Assembly: GCA_030715195.1 (NCBI GenBank)
Contig: JAUYVI010000001.1
Span: 124,001-188,000, forward strand
DNA: 64,000 nt
Direction of reading: 5' to 3'
DNA from: Dongia sedimenti
GTDB lineage: Bacteria; Pseudomonadota; Alphaproteobacteria; Dongiales; Dongiaceae
Part shown: positions 9,401-17,336 of the stretch, piece after piece
Layout of the letters: every line of letters begins with the position of its first letter
Numbering within the stretch: the first letter of the stretch is position 1
The notes under the pieces: generated by a model
Database searches by the model: none
What the model was told of the DNA's origin: nothing
What the model saw: only the letters and a program-made list of their open reading frames with translations
Position numbers and translations under genes: made by a program

Positions 9401-10549
9401 TTGAAAAGAGTTTGCGCATTCACCCTTTCCGTCGCCCTGGCGCTGCCGTTCGCCCCGGCGCAGGCGGCCGACGACATCATCATCGGCTACGCCGCCGCCA
9501 TCACCGGCATGTATGCGCCCTATGACAGCGTGGACGGTGCGAAGTGCGAGATCGACCGGCTCAACGAGGCGGGCGGCGTGCTCGGCCGCAAGTTCCGCCT
9601 GGAAGCGCGCGACATGAAGAGCGACGCGGTGGTCTCCGCCACCGCCGGGCAGGAGCTGATCGATCTCGGCGCGACGGCGATCCTCTCGCCGCCGTCCGAC
9701 GACACTTCGATCCCGATCGCGGCCTTGGCGGCGCCGCTCGGCATTCCCGTGCTCTCGGTCGCCTCGACCCAGGTGCAGTTCCCGGCAGCGGCGCCGGAAA
9801 ACGCTTATCTGGTGCCCTATGGCGACAACCTCTCGGCCGGGGCCGCCGCGCAATACGCGATCAAGCAAGGCTACAAGACCGCCGTGCTGATGATCACCCA
9901 GGATATCGGCTCCTACGGCTTCGCCACGCCGGAATATTTCGGCGTCGCCTTCGAGCATCTCGGCGGCAAGGTGCTGAAGAAGATCAACTACAACACCGGC
10001 CTCTCAGACTATCGCGCTCAGCTCGCCGAGGTGCAGGCGATGGACCCGAAGCCGGACGTGATCTTCGGCGGATTCATCACGCCGGACGGCGGCGTGTTCC
10101 CGCGCCAATTTAAGTCCGCCGGCCTCGGCAACATCGTCTTCATGGGTACCGACGGCTACGACGATCCGGGAATCCTGCAGATCGCCGCGGATGCGGCGGG
10201 CATGATCAAGTTCGTGACCCACGGCTTTCCGGAGGAGGGCTCGGCGCTGAAGGAGTTCTACGACGACTGCACCAAGCGCGGGTACAAGATCCAGAACATC
10301 TTTTTCGGTCTTGCCGGAGAGTCGATCCTGATCATCAAGACCGCGATCGAGGCCGCCGGCTCGGCCGAACCCGCCAAGGTGAACGCCGCGATCAGGGAGA
10401 TCGTCAACATGAAGGGCATCACCACCGACGAGATCACCTACAAGGATCGCGGCGGCGTGCCGATCAAGCGCATGGCGGTGGTCGAGGTGAAGGACGGCAA
10501 GTTCTCGCTGGTCGAGCGGATCCTGCCGGACTACGTCCCCGCGCCCTGA
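9401..10549 (+). CDS. Liv-type ABC substrate-binding protein, system II
   Basis: A 382-residue periplasmic receptor. It starts with TTG at 9401, supported by GGAGG at 9391-9395, and carries a clear Sec signal peptide (basic MKR, hydrophobic core, cleavage after AQA around residue 23). The body shows the type I periplasmic binding fold, beginning IIIGYAAAITGMYAPYD, the usual opening of amide or branched-chain receptors. The receptor gene lies between the two ATPase genes rather than at an operon end, which is less common. Ligand unknown. Confidence 0.9.
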   Translation: MKRVCAFTLSVALALPFAPAQAADDIIIGYAAAITGMYAPYDSVDGAKCEIDRLNEAGGVLGRKFRLEARDMKSDAVVSATAGQELIDLGATAILSPPSDDTSIPIAALAAPLGIPVLSVASTQVQFPAAAPENAYLVPYGDNLSAGAAAQYAIKQGYKTAVLMITQDIGSYGFATPEYFGVAFEHLGGKVLKKINYNTGLSDYRAQLAEVQAMDPKPDVIFGGFITPDGGVFPRQFKSAGLGNIVFMGTDGYDDPGILQIAADAAGMIKFVTHGFPEEGSALKEFYDDCTKRGYKIQNIFFGLAGESILIIKTAIEAAGSAEPAKVNAAIREIVNMKGITTDEITYKDRGGVPIKRMAVVEVKDGKFSLVERILPDYVPAP

Positions 10550-10564
10550 GCCCGGAGAGCGCCC

Positions 10565-11278
10565 GTGCTCGAGCTCTCGAACATCGTCGTCCAGTACGGC
10601 ATGGTCAAAGCCGTGCGCAATGTCAGCCTGACGGTCGGCAAGGGCGAGATCGTCGCCCTGCTCGGCCCGAACGGGGCGGGCAAGACCACCCTGGTCTCCG
10701 CGGCGGTCGGCATCCTGCCGGTCGCCGCGGGCAACATCCGCTTCGACGGCGCCGACATTACCAAGCGCCCCGCGGAGTCGGTGGTGGCGATGGGACTGAC
10801 CTTGACGCCCGAGGGCAGGCGGGTGTTCGCGGAGCTCAGCGTCGCCGACAACCTCACGCTCGGCGCGGCGACGCGCAAGGACCGGGCAGGGGTCGCCGAG
10901 GATATCGACCGCTATCTGAAGATGTTTCCGATCCTCGGCGAGCGCTATCACCAGGTGGCGAAGACCCTTTCGGGCGGCGAGCAGCAGATGCTCGCGGTCG
11001 CCCGCTCGCTGATGTCGCGGCCGAAGCTGCTGATGCTGGACGAACCCTCGCTCGGGCTCGCGCCGCGCATCGTCGAGCGCATCTTCGAGCTGATGATCGA
11101 TCTGCGGAAGAGCGGCCTCACCATGCTCGTGGTCGAGCAGAACGCGACCGAGGCCCTCGGGATCGCCGACCGCGGCTACATCATGGCCAGCGGGCAGGTG
11201 GTTTACGAGGGCAATGCCGCCGAGATGGTGGATTCCGAAGACCTTATGGAGGCCTATCTCGGTGCCGGCGTTCACTGA
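10565..11278 (+). CDS. Liv-type ABC transporter ATP-binding protein (LivF-like), system II
   Basis: A 237-residue ATPase starting with GTG 10565 behind GGAGAG. Walker A is GPNGAGKTT (about residues 33-41), signature LSGGEQQ, Walker B LLMLDEPSLGLAP. The length and motifs are standard for LivF. The gap from the receptor gene is 15 bases. Confidence 0.9.
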   Translation: MLELSNIVVQYGMVKAVRNVSLTVGKGEIVALLGPNGAGKTTLVSAAVGILPVAAGNIRFDGADITKRPAESVVAMGLTLTPEGRRVFAELSVADNLTLGAATRKDRAGVAEDIDRYLKMFPILGERYHQVAKTLSGGEQQMLAVARSLMSRPKLLMLDEPSLGLAPRIVERIFELMIDLRKSGLTMLVVEQNATEALGIADRGYIMASGQVVYEGNAAEMVDSEDLMEAYLGAGVH

Positions 11279-11302
11279 GCCCGGGCCCGAACGGAGCAGC
11301 AC

Positions 11303-12202
11303 ATGGAATACCTGATCCAGCAGGTCGTGAACGCCCTCAGCGTCGGCAGCGAATACGCGCTGCTGGCGCTCGGGCTCGCGATCGTCTTCAGCATCATCGG
11401 CCTGGTGAATTTCGCCCATGGCGAGCTGATCACGGTCGCCGGCTATTCGATCTTCTTCGCCGCGGCGATCTATCTGCCCTCGCCCTGGCTCGCCTTGCCG
11501 ATCGCCGTGCTCGGCGCGATGTTGGCCGCGATCCTGTTCGAGCGGGTCGCCTTCAGGGCGATCCGCAACGCCTCGACCAACACGGGCATATTGACAGCGT
11601 TCGGCGTCAGCATCGTGGTGCAGAACGCCTTCGTCATCTTCGTCGCGACCCGGCCGAAGCCGGTGGCGACGCCGGAGTGGCTGTCGTCGATGCTGGAAGT
11701 CGGCACGCTGCAGCTGCCGGTGCTGCAGATCGTCGAAACCCTGGTCACCGTGGTCGCCATCTTGGCTTTGGCCGTGCTGCTGAGGCGCACGACGATCGGA
11801 CTTGCAATGCGGGCGGCGGCGAAGGACTTCATCGCGGTCCGGCTCATGGGCATCAAGGCCAACCGGGTGATTCTGGCGGCCTTCGCCATCTCCGGCTTCC
11901 TGGCCGGCCTGGCCGCGGTCTTCATCATCAGCCGCCGCGGCGCGATCGATCCGTTCATGGGCTCGGTGCCGGTGCTGAAGGCCTTCGTCGCCTGCGTGCT
12001 GGGCGGTCTCGGCTCGCTGCAAGGCGCCGTGGTCGGCGGGATTGCGCTCGGCGTCCTCGAGGTTCTGCTTCAGGCCTTCCTGCCCCGCGAGGTGACCATG
12101 TTCCGCGACGCCATCGTGTTCGCCGCAGTCGCCATCGTCCTGGTCAAATTCCCGGAAGGCCTGCTCGGCCGGAAGCACGAATTGGGAGACAAAGAGGCAT
12201 GA
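11303..12202 (+). CDS. Liv-type ABC permease (LivH-like), system II
   Basis: A 299-residue inner-membrane permease. The opening segment GSEYALLALGLAIVFSIIG, the NFAHGE motif and the late VLGGLGSLQGAVVGG stretch identify it as LivH type. About eight membrane segments. It ends with an ATGA overlap into the LivM-like gene. Confidence 0.9.
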   Translation: MEYLIQQVVNALSVGSEYALLALGLAIVFSIIGLVNFAHGELITVAGYSIFFAAAIYLPSPWLALPIAVLGAMLAAILFERVAFRAIRNASTNTGILTAFGVSIVVQNAFVIFVATRPKPVATPEWLSSMLEVGTLQLPVLQIVETLVTVVAILALAVLLRRTTIGLAMRAAAKDFIAVRLMGIKANRVILAAFAISGFLAGLAAVFIISRRGAIDPFMGSVPVLKAFVACVLGGLGSLQGAVVGGIALGVLEVLLQAFLPREVTMFRDAIVFAAVAIVLVKFPEGLLGRKHELGDKEA

Positions 12203-13260
12203 ACCTGCTGCTGCGTACCGGCATCAATGCCGTTCTTCCGATCGGCATCCTGGTCTTGCTCGGTTCGGCCATACTGGCCTTCGCCGAGCCTTACCAGGTC
12301 CGCGTCGCCTATGCCTTCTTCATGAACCTGGTCATCGCGATCGGGCTGCAGGTGTTCATGGGCAACACCGGGGTCGTCAGTTTCGGCCATGTCAGCTTCA
12401 TGGGGATCTCGGCCTACGCGGTGAGCCTGCTGACCATCCCGCTGGCCTTGAAGAAGACCCTGATCCCCAAAGCGCCCTTCGAGCTCGCCACGGTCCATGT
12501 CGGCATCGTGCCGGCGATCGTCCTGGCGTTGCTGTTCACCGCGCTGGTGGCTTGGCTGTCCGGCATGGTGCTGAAGCGGGTCGGCGGCGCCGCCGCCGAG
12601 ATTCTGACCCTGGCCTTGCTGGTCATATCCTTCGTCGTGTTCAACGCCTGGATTGATCTCACGCGCGGCCCGCGTTCGCTCTACGGCATCCCGGTGGTCT
12701 CGAGCCTGCCCTGGGCGATGGCGGCGGCCGCGGTCGCGATCTTCGTCGCCAAGCTGTTTCGGGATTCCGATGGCGGCCTGCAGCTGCGCGCCTCCAGCGA
12801 GAACCTGCTGGCGGCCCGCGCCATGGGCGTGCCGGTGGAAAGCCTGCGGCTGCGCGCCTGGGTGATCAGCGCGGTGCTGGTCGGCGTGGGCGGCATCCTG
12901 CACGCGACCTATCTCGGGACCATCGGCCCGAACAGCTACTACTTCACCCAGACGTTCCTGATCATGGCCATGGTCATTCTGGGCGGCATGCGCAGCGTTT
13001 CCGGCACCATCGTCGGCACCGCGCTGATCTCGGTGGGTTCCGAAGCGGCCCGCTCGCTGGAGAACGGACCGGTGATCTTCGGCTCGAAGCTGCCGGAGAT
13101 GTTCGGCCTCACCGGGTTCTTCCTCGGCACCGTCATCGTGCTCTGCATGACCCTGCGGCGCGACGGCATTCTCGGCGACGACGAGTTCGAGGACATCGTC
13201 CGCCAGCGCCGGATGCGCAAGACGGAGGCGGCTGCCGCGGCCGGCGTCGCGGCGTCGTGA
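12199..13260 (+). CDS. Liv-type ABC permease (LivM-like), system II
   Basis: A 353-residue permease starting at the ATG in the ATGA overlap with LivH (12199). LivM features: MGNTGVVSFGHVSFMGISAYA near residues 54-74 and the late VILGGMRSVSGTIVG segment. It carries a charged C-terminal tail with several arginines and alanines. Last gene of Liv-type system II; no clear terminator hairpin follows the stop. Confidence 0.9.
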   Translation: MNLLLRTGINAVLPIGILVLLGSAILAFAEPYQVRVAYAFFMNLVIAIGLQVFMGNTGVVSFGHVSFMGISAYAVSLLTIPLALKKTLIPKAPFELATVHVGIVPAIVLALLFTALVAWLSGMVLKRVGGAAAEILTLALLVISFVVFNAWIDLTRGPRSLYGIPVVSSLPWAMAAAAVAIFVAKLFRDSDGGLQLRASSENLLAARAMGVPVESLRLRAWVISAVLVGVGGILHATYLGTIGPNSYYFTQTFLIMAMVILGGMRSVSGTIVGTALISVGSEAARSLENGPVIFGSKLPEMFGLTGFFLGTVIVLCMTLRRDGILGDDEFEDIVRQRRMRKTEAAAAAGVAAS

Positions 13261-13430
13261 GCGCGCGCCGCAGACCCGCTGCTTAAAAGATCCAGTGCAA
13301 TCGGCCCACGCTGGCCTGCTCTGGAAAGATTCCGAATTCAGAAATTTCGCAAATGTGGCAGACCGCGGTATGGCCTCGGCGCAGGAAATCCGCTATAATC
13401 CTCGCGTATAGGCTGCACGTAATACGCAGC

Positions 13431-13519
13431 CTCTCCGCCGTGCCGGGGCCTTGATGTCCCGATAACGCGGCGCCCCTTCAGTCTCTCGCCGTGCCGGGTA
13501 TTTGTTCCCGATAACGCGG
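13431..13519 (+). repeat. Two-copy imperfect direct repeat, about 50-base period
   Basis: Two units of about 38-40 bases, 13431-13470 and 13482-13519. Both contain GCCGTGCCGGG followed by TCCCGATAACGCGG, separated by a variable part of about 10 bases. The core GTTCCCGATAA recurs at 26331-26341 beside another inverted repeat. Function unknown; possible binding sites or remnant of a dispersed repeat. Confidence 0.6.
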
Positions 13520-13593
13520 CCATTCCGTCAACGACTTGCAGCGACCGATGCCGCGCGCATCGTGCGTTGCCGAATCTTGCATGCGTCGAACCC

Positions 13594-13615
13594 AGACCGG
13601 ACACAGACCGGACAC
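13594..13615 (+). repeat. 11-base tandem duplication ahead of the upstream DUF2280 start
   Basis: AGACCGGACAC occurs twice head to tail (13594-13604, 13605-13615), then AGGATG and the ATG at 13635. A similar 11-base duplication (ACCTTTACCGG / ACCTTTACAGG, 13839-13860) precedes the second in-frame ATG at 13872. Confidence 0.7.
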
Positions 13616-13634
13616 AGACAAGGATGCAGCAGCG

Positions 13635-14642
13635 ATGGCGACCCTGGACGACATACAGGCGCGATTGAGCGCGGAGATAACCCGCATGGTGGCGGCGCGC
13701 ATGGCGTCGCCCCGGGCCGGACCCCGACCGAATGCGGAATCGGCGGCGGCTCTCGCAGCCGAGATCGAAGCGCGGCTGATGCAACCCGCGTCGCGCGCCG
13801 ACCCAGATGAAGCGCCGTCAACCTCGACCGCGTGCCCGACCTTTACCGGACCTTTACAGGATGAAGAAGCGATGCCCCACCTCACCGATGAGATCAAGAC
13901 GTTCATCGTCAAAGGCTTAGCCTGCTACGACACCCCCTCCCAAGTGGCCGAGGCCGTCAAGGCAATGTTCGGCATCGAGGTCAGCCGGCAGCAGGTCTAC
14001 GTCTACGACCCGGGCTGTTCGCAACCGTCGGCGCAACGCTGGCGGGATCTCCATGCGGCGACACGCGCGGCTTTGCTGCGCGAGCTTGGCGAGATCGGCA
14101 TCGCCCACCGGGCGGTCCGCCTCCGCAGGTTGGATCGCCTGGCCAGCCGCTCCGAACGCAACAACGTAACGACGGCGCTGAAATGCCTGGAGATGGCGGC
14201 GAAGGAGTGCGGCGGCATGTATGAAAACCGCAAGCCCATCGTCCTGCAGCCCAGCCTGTCGCGGAACGCGCTGCCGGAACCCGCGGTGCAACCCGTTGCG
14301 GCACCGCCGCAGCCCGCGGCGGCACAGGCGGCAGAGCCGCAGCCTCTGGCACCGCTTCCCGCGGCAGCGCCGTCCGTGGCGCAGCAACCGTCAATGCCGG
14401 AGCGCGCCGCGCCCCAGGTCGCCGTGCAACAGGTCGCTACGCCCCAGGTCGCCGTGCCACAGCCGCGGGCCACCGCGCTGTCTGCGCCGCTTCCTCCGGC
14501 CGTGCCGGCGCAACCGCCACAGCCTCCGGCGTTGCCGGAAGCTCGGCCGCTCAGCCGGGTGGAGCGCCACCTTGCCTATGTGCGCGACCGTCATGCGCGC
14601 GATCGGGCGGTCGCGGCCGAGGCGCGCTTGAACAAGGGCTGA
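13635..14642 (+). CDS. DUF2280 protein (phage small-terminase-like) with proline-rich tail
   Basis: A 335-residue protein if it starts at ATG 13635; the conserved DUF2280 part starts at the in-frame ATG 13872 (256 residues). From there PHLTDEIKTFIVKGLACYD and SQVAEAVKAMFGIEVSRQQV, then IGIAHRAVRLRRLDR and AAKECGGMYENR, match the DUF2280 family found in tailed phages, where it sits in the small-terminase position and has a DNA-binding look. After it comes about 110 residues rich in Pro, Ala and Gln with a repeated APQVAV unit, then a basic helix at the C terminus. No other phage genes are nearby, so it is an orphan: a prophage relic or a domesticated gene. The tail and the N-terminal 79 residues are unlike the usual short phage version. 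Confidence 0.7.
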   Translation: MATLDDIQARLSAEITRMVAARMASPRAGPRPNAESAAALAAEIEARLMQPASRADPDEAPSTSTACPTFTGPLQDEEAMPHLTDEIKTFIVKGLACYDTPSQVAEAVKAMFGIEVSRQQVYVYDPGCSQPSAQRWRDLHAATRAALLRELGEIGIAHRAVRLRRLDRLASRSERNNVTTALKCLEMAAKECGGMYENRKPIVLQPSLSRNALPEPAVQPVAAPPQPAAAQAAEPQPLAPLPAAAPSVAQQPSMPERAAPQVAVQQVATPQVAVPQPRATALSAPLPPAVPAQPPQPPALPEARPLSRVERHLAYVRDRHARDRAVAAEARLNKG

Positions 14643-14879
14643 TTGCCGCCGCGCCGCCGGCGACTTAAACCGTCAGGCCCGGCAATGACGTTCGCTTGGA
14701 AGATCCCGCTCCGGCAAGGCAGCAGCACGCGAATCCCGCGGATCTGGCACATCCCGAGGTCGTTCGGGCGGACGATCGGCAGGTCCTGCGATCCACCGGA
14801 AGGCGGATGGCGCGTGCGGCGCGGCCGCTTATTCTTGGCGCAACGGGTCCGAGACCCGAACGAGACGGGAGCGCACGTC

Positions 14880-15782
14880 ATGTCACTCAATCATCTTCCG
14901 AACACCGCCACGCCGGAGGAGGTCGCCGCCGCCATCAACCGCGACGGCTACGTCATCGTGGACGAGCTGGCGCCGGCCGGACTGATGGACCGCATCCAGT
15001 CCGAGATGTCGCCCTACGTCCAGGATTCGATGTACGGCATCGACAACATGCTCGGCTTCAAGACCAAGCGCACCGGTGCTCTGATCGCCCGCTCGCCGGC
15101 GGCGCGGGAGCTGATCATGAACCCGACCGCGCTGGGCGCCGCCGGGACCGTGCTGGAGAAGGCCTCGACCTTCCAGCTGCACCTCACCCAGATCATCAGC
15201 GTCTTCCCGGGCGAGCCGGCGCAGAAGCTGCACCAGGACGAGGTTGCCTGGGATTTCTTCCCATTCCCGCTGGACTACAACATCCAGTGCAACCTGCTCT
15301 GGGCGCTGACCGACTACACCGAGGAGATGGGCGCCACCCGCGTCGTGCCCGGCAGTCACCTCTCCGATCGCAAGAAGTACACCCAGGAGGATACGCTGCC
15401 GGCGGTGATGAAGCGCGGATCGGCGCTGTTCTACACCGGCAAGATCTTCCACGGGGCCGGCGCCAACCGCTCGGACCGGGTGCGGCAGGCGATCAACATC
15501 ACCTATGCCGTCGGGTGGGTGCGCCAGGAGGAGAATCAGTTTCTTTCGACGCCGATCGAGATCGCCCGCACCCTGCCGGACGACCTGCTGAAGGTCATGG
15601 GCTACCAGCTCGGCTGCTTCTCCCTCGGCTATGTGCGCGATGGAGAGGACCCCATGGTCGCGATCCGCGAGCCGGAGAAGCGCGTCCCCTACAACTGCGG
15701 CATCCTGCAGGAGAACGCCAAGAACCGGCGCGCCCTCCAGGGCTTCCTGAGCGACGTCAAGATCGCCGAGCCGGCGGAGTAG
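14880..15782 (+). CDS. Phytanoyl-CoA dioxygenase family protein (2OG/Fe(II) oxygenase), copy 1
   Basis: A 300-residue non-haem iron, 2-oxoglutarate-dependent oxygenase. The iron ligands appear as H118-x-D120 in LHQDEVAWD and H191 in FHGAGANRS, with arginines in VRQAINI suited to bind 2-oxoglutarate. I start at ATG 14880 (GGGAG upstream); the frame is open to 14643 but that part is not protein-like. Family members hydroxylate fatty acyl, ectoine, phosphonate or small amine substrates, so the substrate is open. A close paralogue follows after 13 bases. Confidence 0.88.
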   Translation: MSLNHLPNTATPEEVAAAINRDGYVIVDELAPAGLMDRIQSEMSPYVQDSMYGIDNMLGFKTKRTGALIARSPAARELIMNPTALGAAGTVLEKASTFQLHLTQIISVFPGEPAQKLHQDEVAWDFFPFPLDYNIQCNLLWALTDYTEEMGATRVVPGSHLSDRKKYTQEDTLPAVMKRGSALFYTGKIFHGAGANRSDRVRQAINITYAVGWVRQEENQFLSTPIEIARTLPDDLLKVMGYQLGCFSLGYVRDGEDPMVAIREPEKRVPYNCGILQENAKNRRALQGFLSDVKIAEPAE

Positions 15783-15795
15783 GGAGGAAACGCGC

Positions 15796-16707
15796 ATGAC
15801 GGGAGCCAAGCAGCAGCCGGTCGCCAAGCATCTGCCCTCGACCGCGACCGCCGACGAAGTGGTCGCGCAGTTGCGAGCCGAGGGCTATGCGATCGTGGAC
15901 GATCTGGTGCCGACCGCCCTGATGGACCGCATCACCGCGGAGATGGATCCCTATATCCAGCGCAGCCTCCACGGCGACGACAATTTCGTCGGCAAGCTCA
16001 CCAAGCGCACGGGCATGATGATCGCCCGTTCGCCGGCGGCGCGTGAGCTGATCATGAATCCGCTGGCGATCGGCACGGCGGGCGAGTTCCTGGCGCATGC
16101 CAGCACCTTTCAGCTGCACCTCACGCAGGTGATCAGCGTCTTCCCCGGGTCGAAGGCGCAGCCGCTCCACCGCGACCAGGTCGCCTGGGATTTCTTCCCC
16201 TTCCCGAAGGACTACGAGGTCCAGTGCAACCTGCTCTGGGCGATGAGCGACTATACGGCGGAGATGGGTGCGACACGCGTGGTCCCGGGCAGCCAGTTCG
16301 AGCCGGACCGCGAATACACGCTCGAAGAGTCGATCCCGGCCGAGATGCGGCGCGGCTCGGCGCTGTTCTACACCGGCAAGGTCTATCACGGGGCCGGCGA
16401 GAACAAGTCCGACAAGATCCGCCAGGCGATCAACATCACCTATGCGGTGGGATGGGTGCGTCAGGAGGAGAACCAGTTCCTGGCAACGCCGCTGGAGATC
16501 GCCCGCACCCTGCCGGAGGATCTGCTTAAGGTCATGGGCTACCAGATGGGTTGCTTCGCCATGGGCTATGTCGGCGACTTCGAGGACCCGATGAACGTGA
16601 TCAAGGAACCCGAGGTGCGCCGGGTGTTCAACGTCGAGCTGATGCAGAAGCGCTCGACCGATGCAAGGGACGCCTCGATGCTGATGCGCGCCGCGGCCGG
16701 CGAATGA
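15796..16707 (+). CDS. Phytanoyl-CoA dioxygenase family protein, copy 2
   Basis: A 303-residue paralogue of the preceding gene, with long identical blocks (for example RSPAARELIMNP, AWDFFPFP, GATRVVPGS, QAINITYAVGWVRQEENQF). Iron ligands H125-x-D127 (LHRDQVAWD) and H198 (YHGAGENKS) are kept. AGGGAGGAAA precedes ATG 15796. The pair may act in sequence on one substrate, act as a heteromer, or have slightly different specificities. Confidence 0.88.
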   Translation: MTGAKQQPVAKHLPSTATADEVVAQLRAEGYAIVDDLVPTALMDRITAEMDPYIQRSLHGDDNFVGKLTKRTGMMIARSPAARELIMNPLAIGTAGEFLAHASTFQLHLTQVISVFPGSKAQPLHRDQVAWDFFPFPKDYEVQCNLLWAMSDYTAEMGATRVVPGSQFEPDREYTLEESIPAEMRRGSALFYTGKVYHGAGENKSDKIRQAINITYAVGWVRQEENQFLATPLEIARTLPEDLLKVMGYQMGCFAMGYVGDFEDPMNVIKEPEVRRVFNVELMQKRSTDARDASMLMRAAAGE

Positions 16708-16726
16708 AGGCGGGGAGGGCAGCAGG

Positions 16727-17137
16727 ATGATCACCCGATCGAACCCGGAGGTCGGATACTTCGCAGCGGAGGTGTTCGAGACCTTCGCCTTCAGCCAGTC
16801 GGTGCGTGCCGGCGACACGGTCTACTACTCGGGCGTGGCGCCGCTGCGGGGCACCTTGGCGAATATGGAACTGGTCGGCCCTGGCGACATGAAGGCGCAA
16901 TTCGAGTTTGTCCTGCGGGTGATCGACGATCTCCTGAAGGCCGACGGCCTGGACCGCAGCAAGCTGGTGAGTTGGACCTTCTACACGACCAAGGTCGCGG
17001 CGTTCATGGAGGTCCTGCCGACGGTCCTCAAACCGTGGATCGCCGGCCATGCCCCCTGCAGCACCACGATCGGGGTCGGCGGTTTCGTCCACCCGGAGCA
17101 GATGCTGGAAATCACCGCCATCGCCGTCGACGCCTAG
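16727..17137 (+). CDS. RidA (YjgF/UK114) family protein
   Basis: A 136-residue RidA-fold protein: VRAGDTVYYSGVAP near the N terminus, LVSWTFYTTKVAAF in the middle and MLEITAIAVDA at the end. RidA deaminates reactive enamines/imines, but the arginine that binds the substrate carboxylate in E. coli RidA (in its PARS motif) is not present at the matching PCST segment, so it is more likely one of the Rid subgroups with another substrate. Nineteen bases after the dioxygenases and probably in their operon; it may handle an unstable product of theirs. Confidence 0.85.
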   Translation: MITRSNPEVGYFAAEVFETFAFSQSVRAGDTVYYSGVAPLRGTLANMELVGPGDMKAQFEFVLRVIDDLLKADGLDRSKLVSWTFYTTKVAAFMEVLPTVLKPWIAGHAPCSTTIGVGGFVHPEQMLEITAIAVDA

Positions 17138-17225
17138 TCCGGCGCCTACCGCTCGCCTCGCTGCCCTCACACATATTGAGGAGTCCGGCGGCCGTCGCGC
17201 CCGCTCGGTGGAGACACCGCAATAC

Positions 17226-17240
17226 TGGCACGGGACTTGC
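17226..17240 (+). promoter_or_regulatory. Sigma-54 (-24/-12) promoter ahead of the first LuxR-type gene
   Basis: TGGCACGGGACTTGC matches the sigma-54 consensus TGGCAC-N5-TTGC, with GG and GC ten bases apart. It lies in the non-coding gap after the RidA gene and about 97 bases before the start at 17337, with a GGAGGA further on. No sigma-54 activator gene is adjacent; the only one in the window is at 59745-61652. Confidence 0.75.
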
Positions 17241-17336
17241 GGGTTTCCTGGCAACAAGAAGCATTTTCATCTGGAGGAGACCCGAGAGGCGATGTGATCG
17301 CGTGACAACCGCAGGTTTTGTCCGAGGAGATTCGAC

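Larger units (their letters stand above)
13261..13634 (+). other. Non-coding stretch with repeats between Liv-type system II and the DUF2280 gene
   Basis: A 374-base stretch with no convincing gene. It holds a hairpin at 13410-13432 (7-base arms AGGCTGC/GCAGCCT), a two-copy imperfect direct repeat at 13431-13519, a TATAAT-like hexamer at 13394-13399 without a good -35 partner, and an 11-base tandem duplication at 13594-13615. Confidence 0.55.

Noticed and set aside
10004-12178. Very long minus-strand open frame (724 codons) across Liv-type system II genes
   Set aside because: It is antisense to four well-supported transporter genes and its translation is rich in Arg, His, Asp and Gly without any domain; a by-product of high GC.
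13338-13784. Minus-strand frame of 148 codons in the repeat region
   Set aside because: Covers the direct repeats and the DUF2280 start; composition is not protein-like and no good ribosome-binding site is visible.
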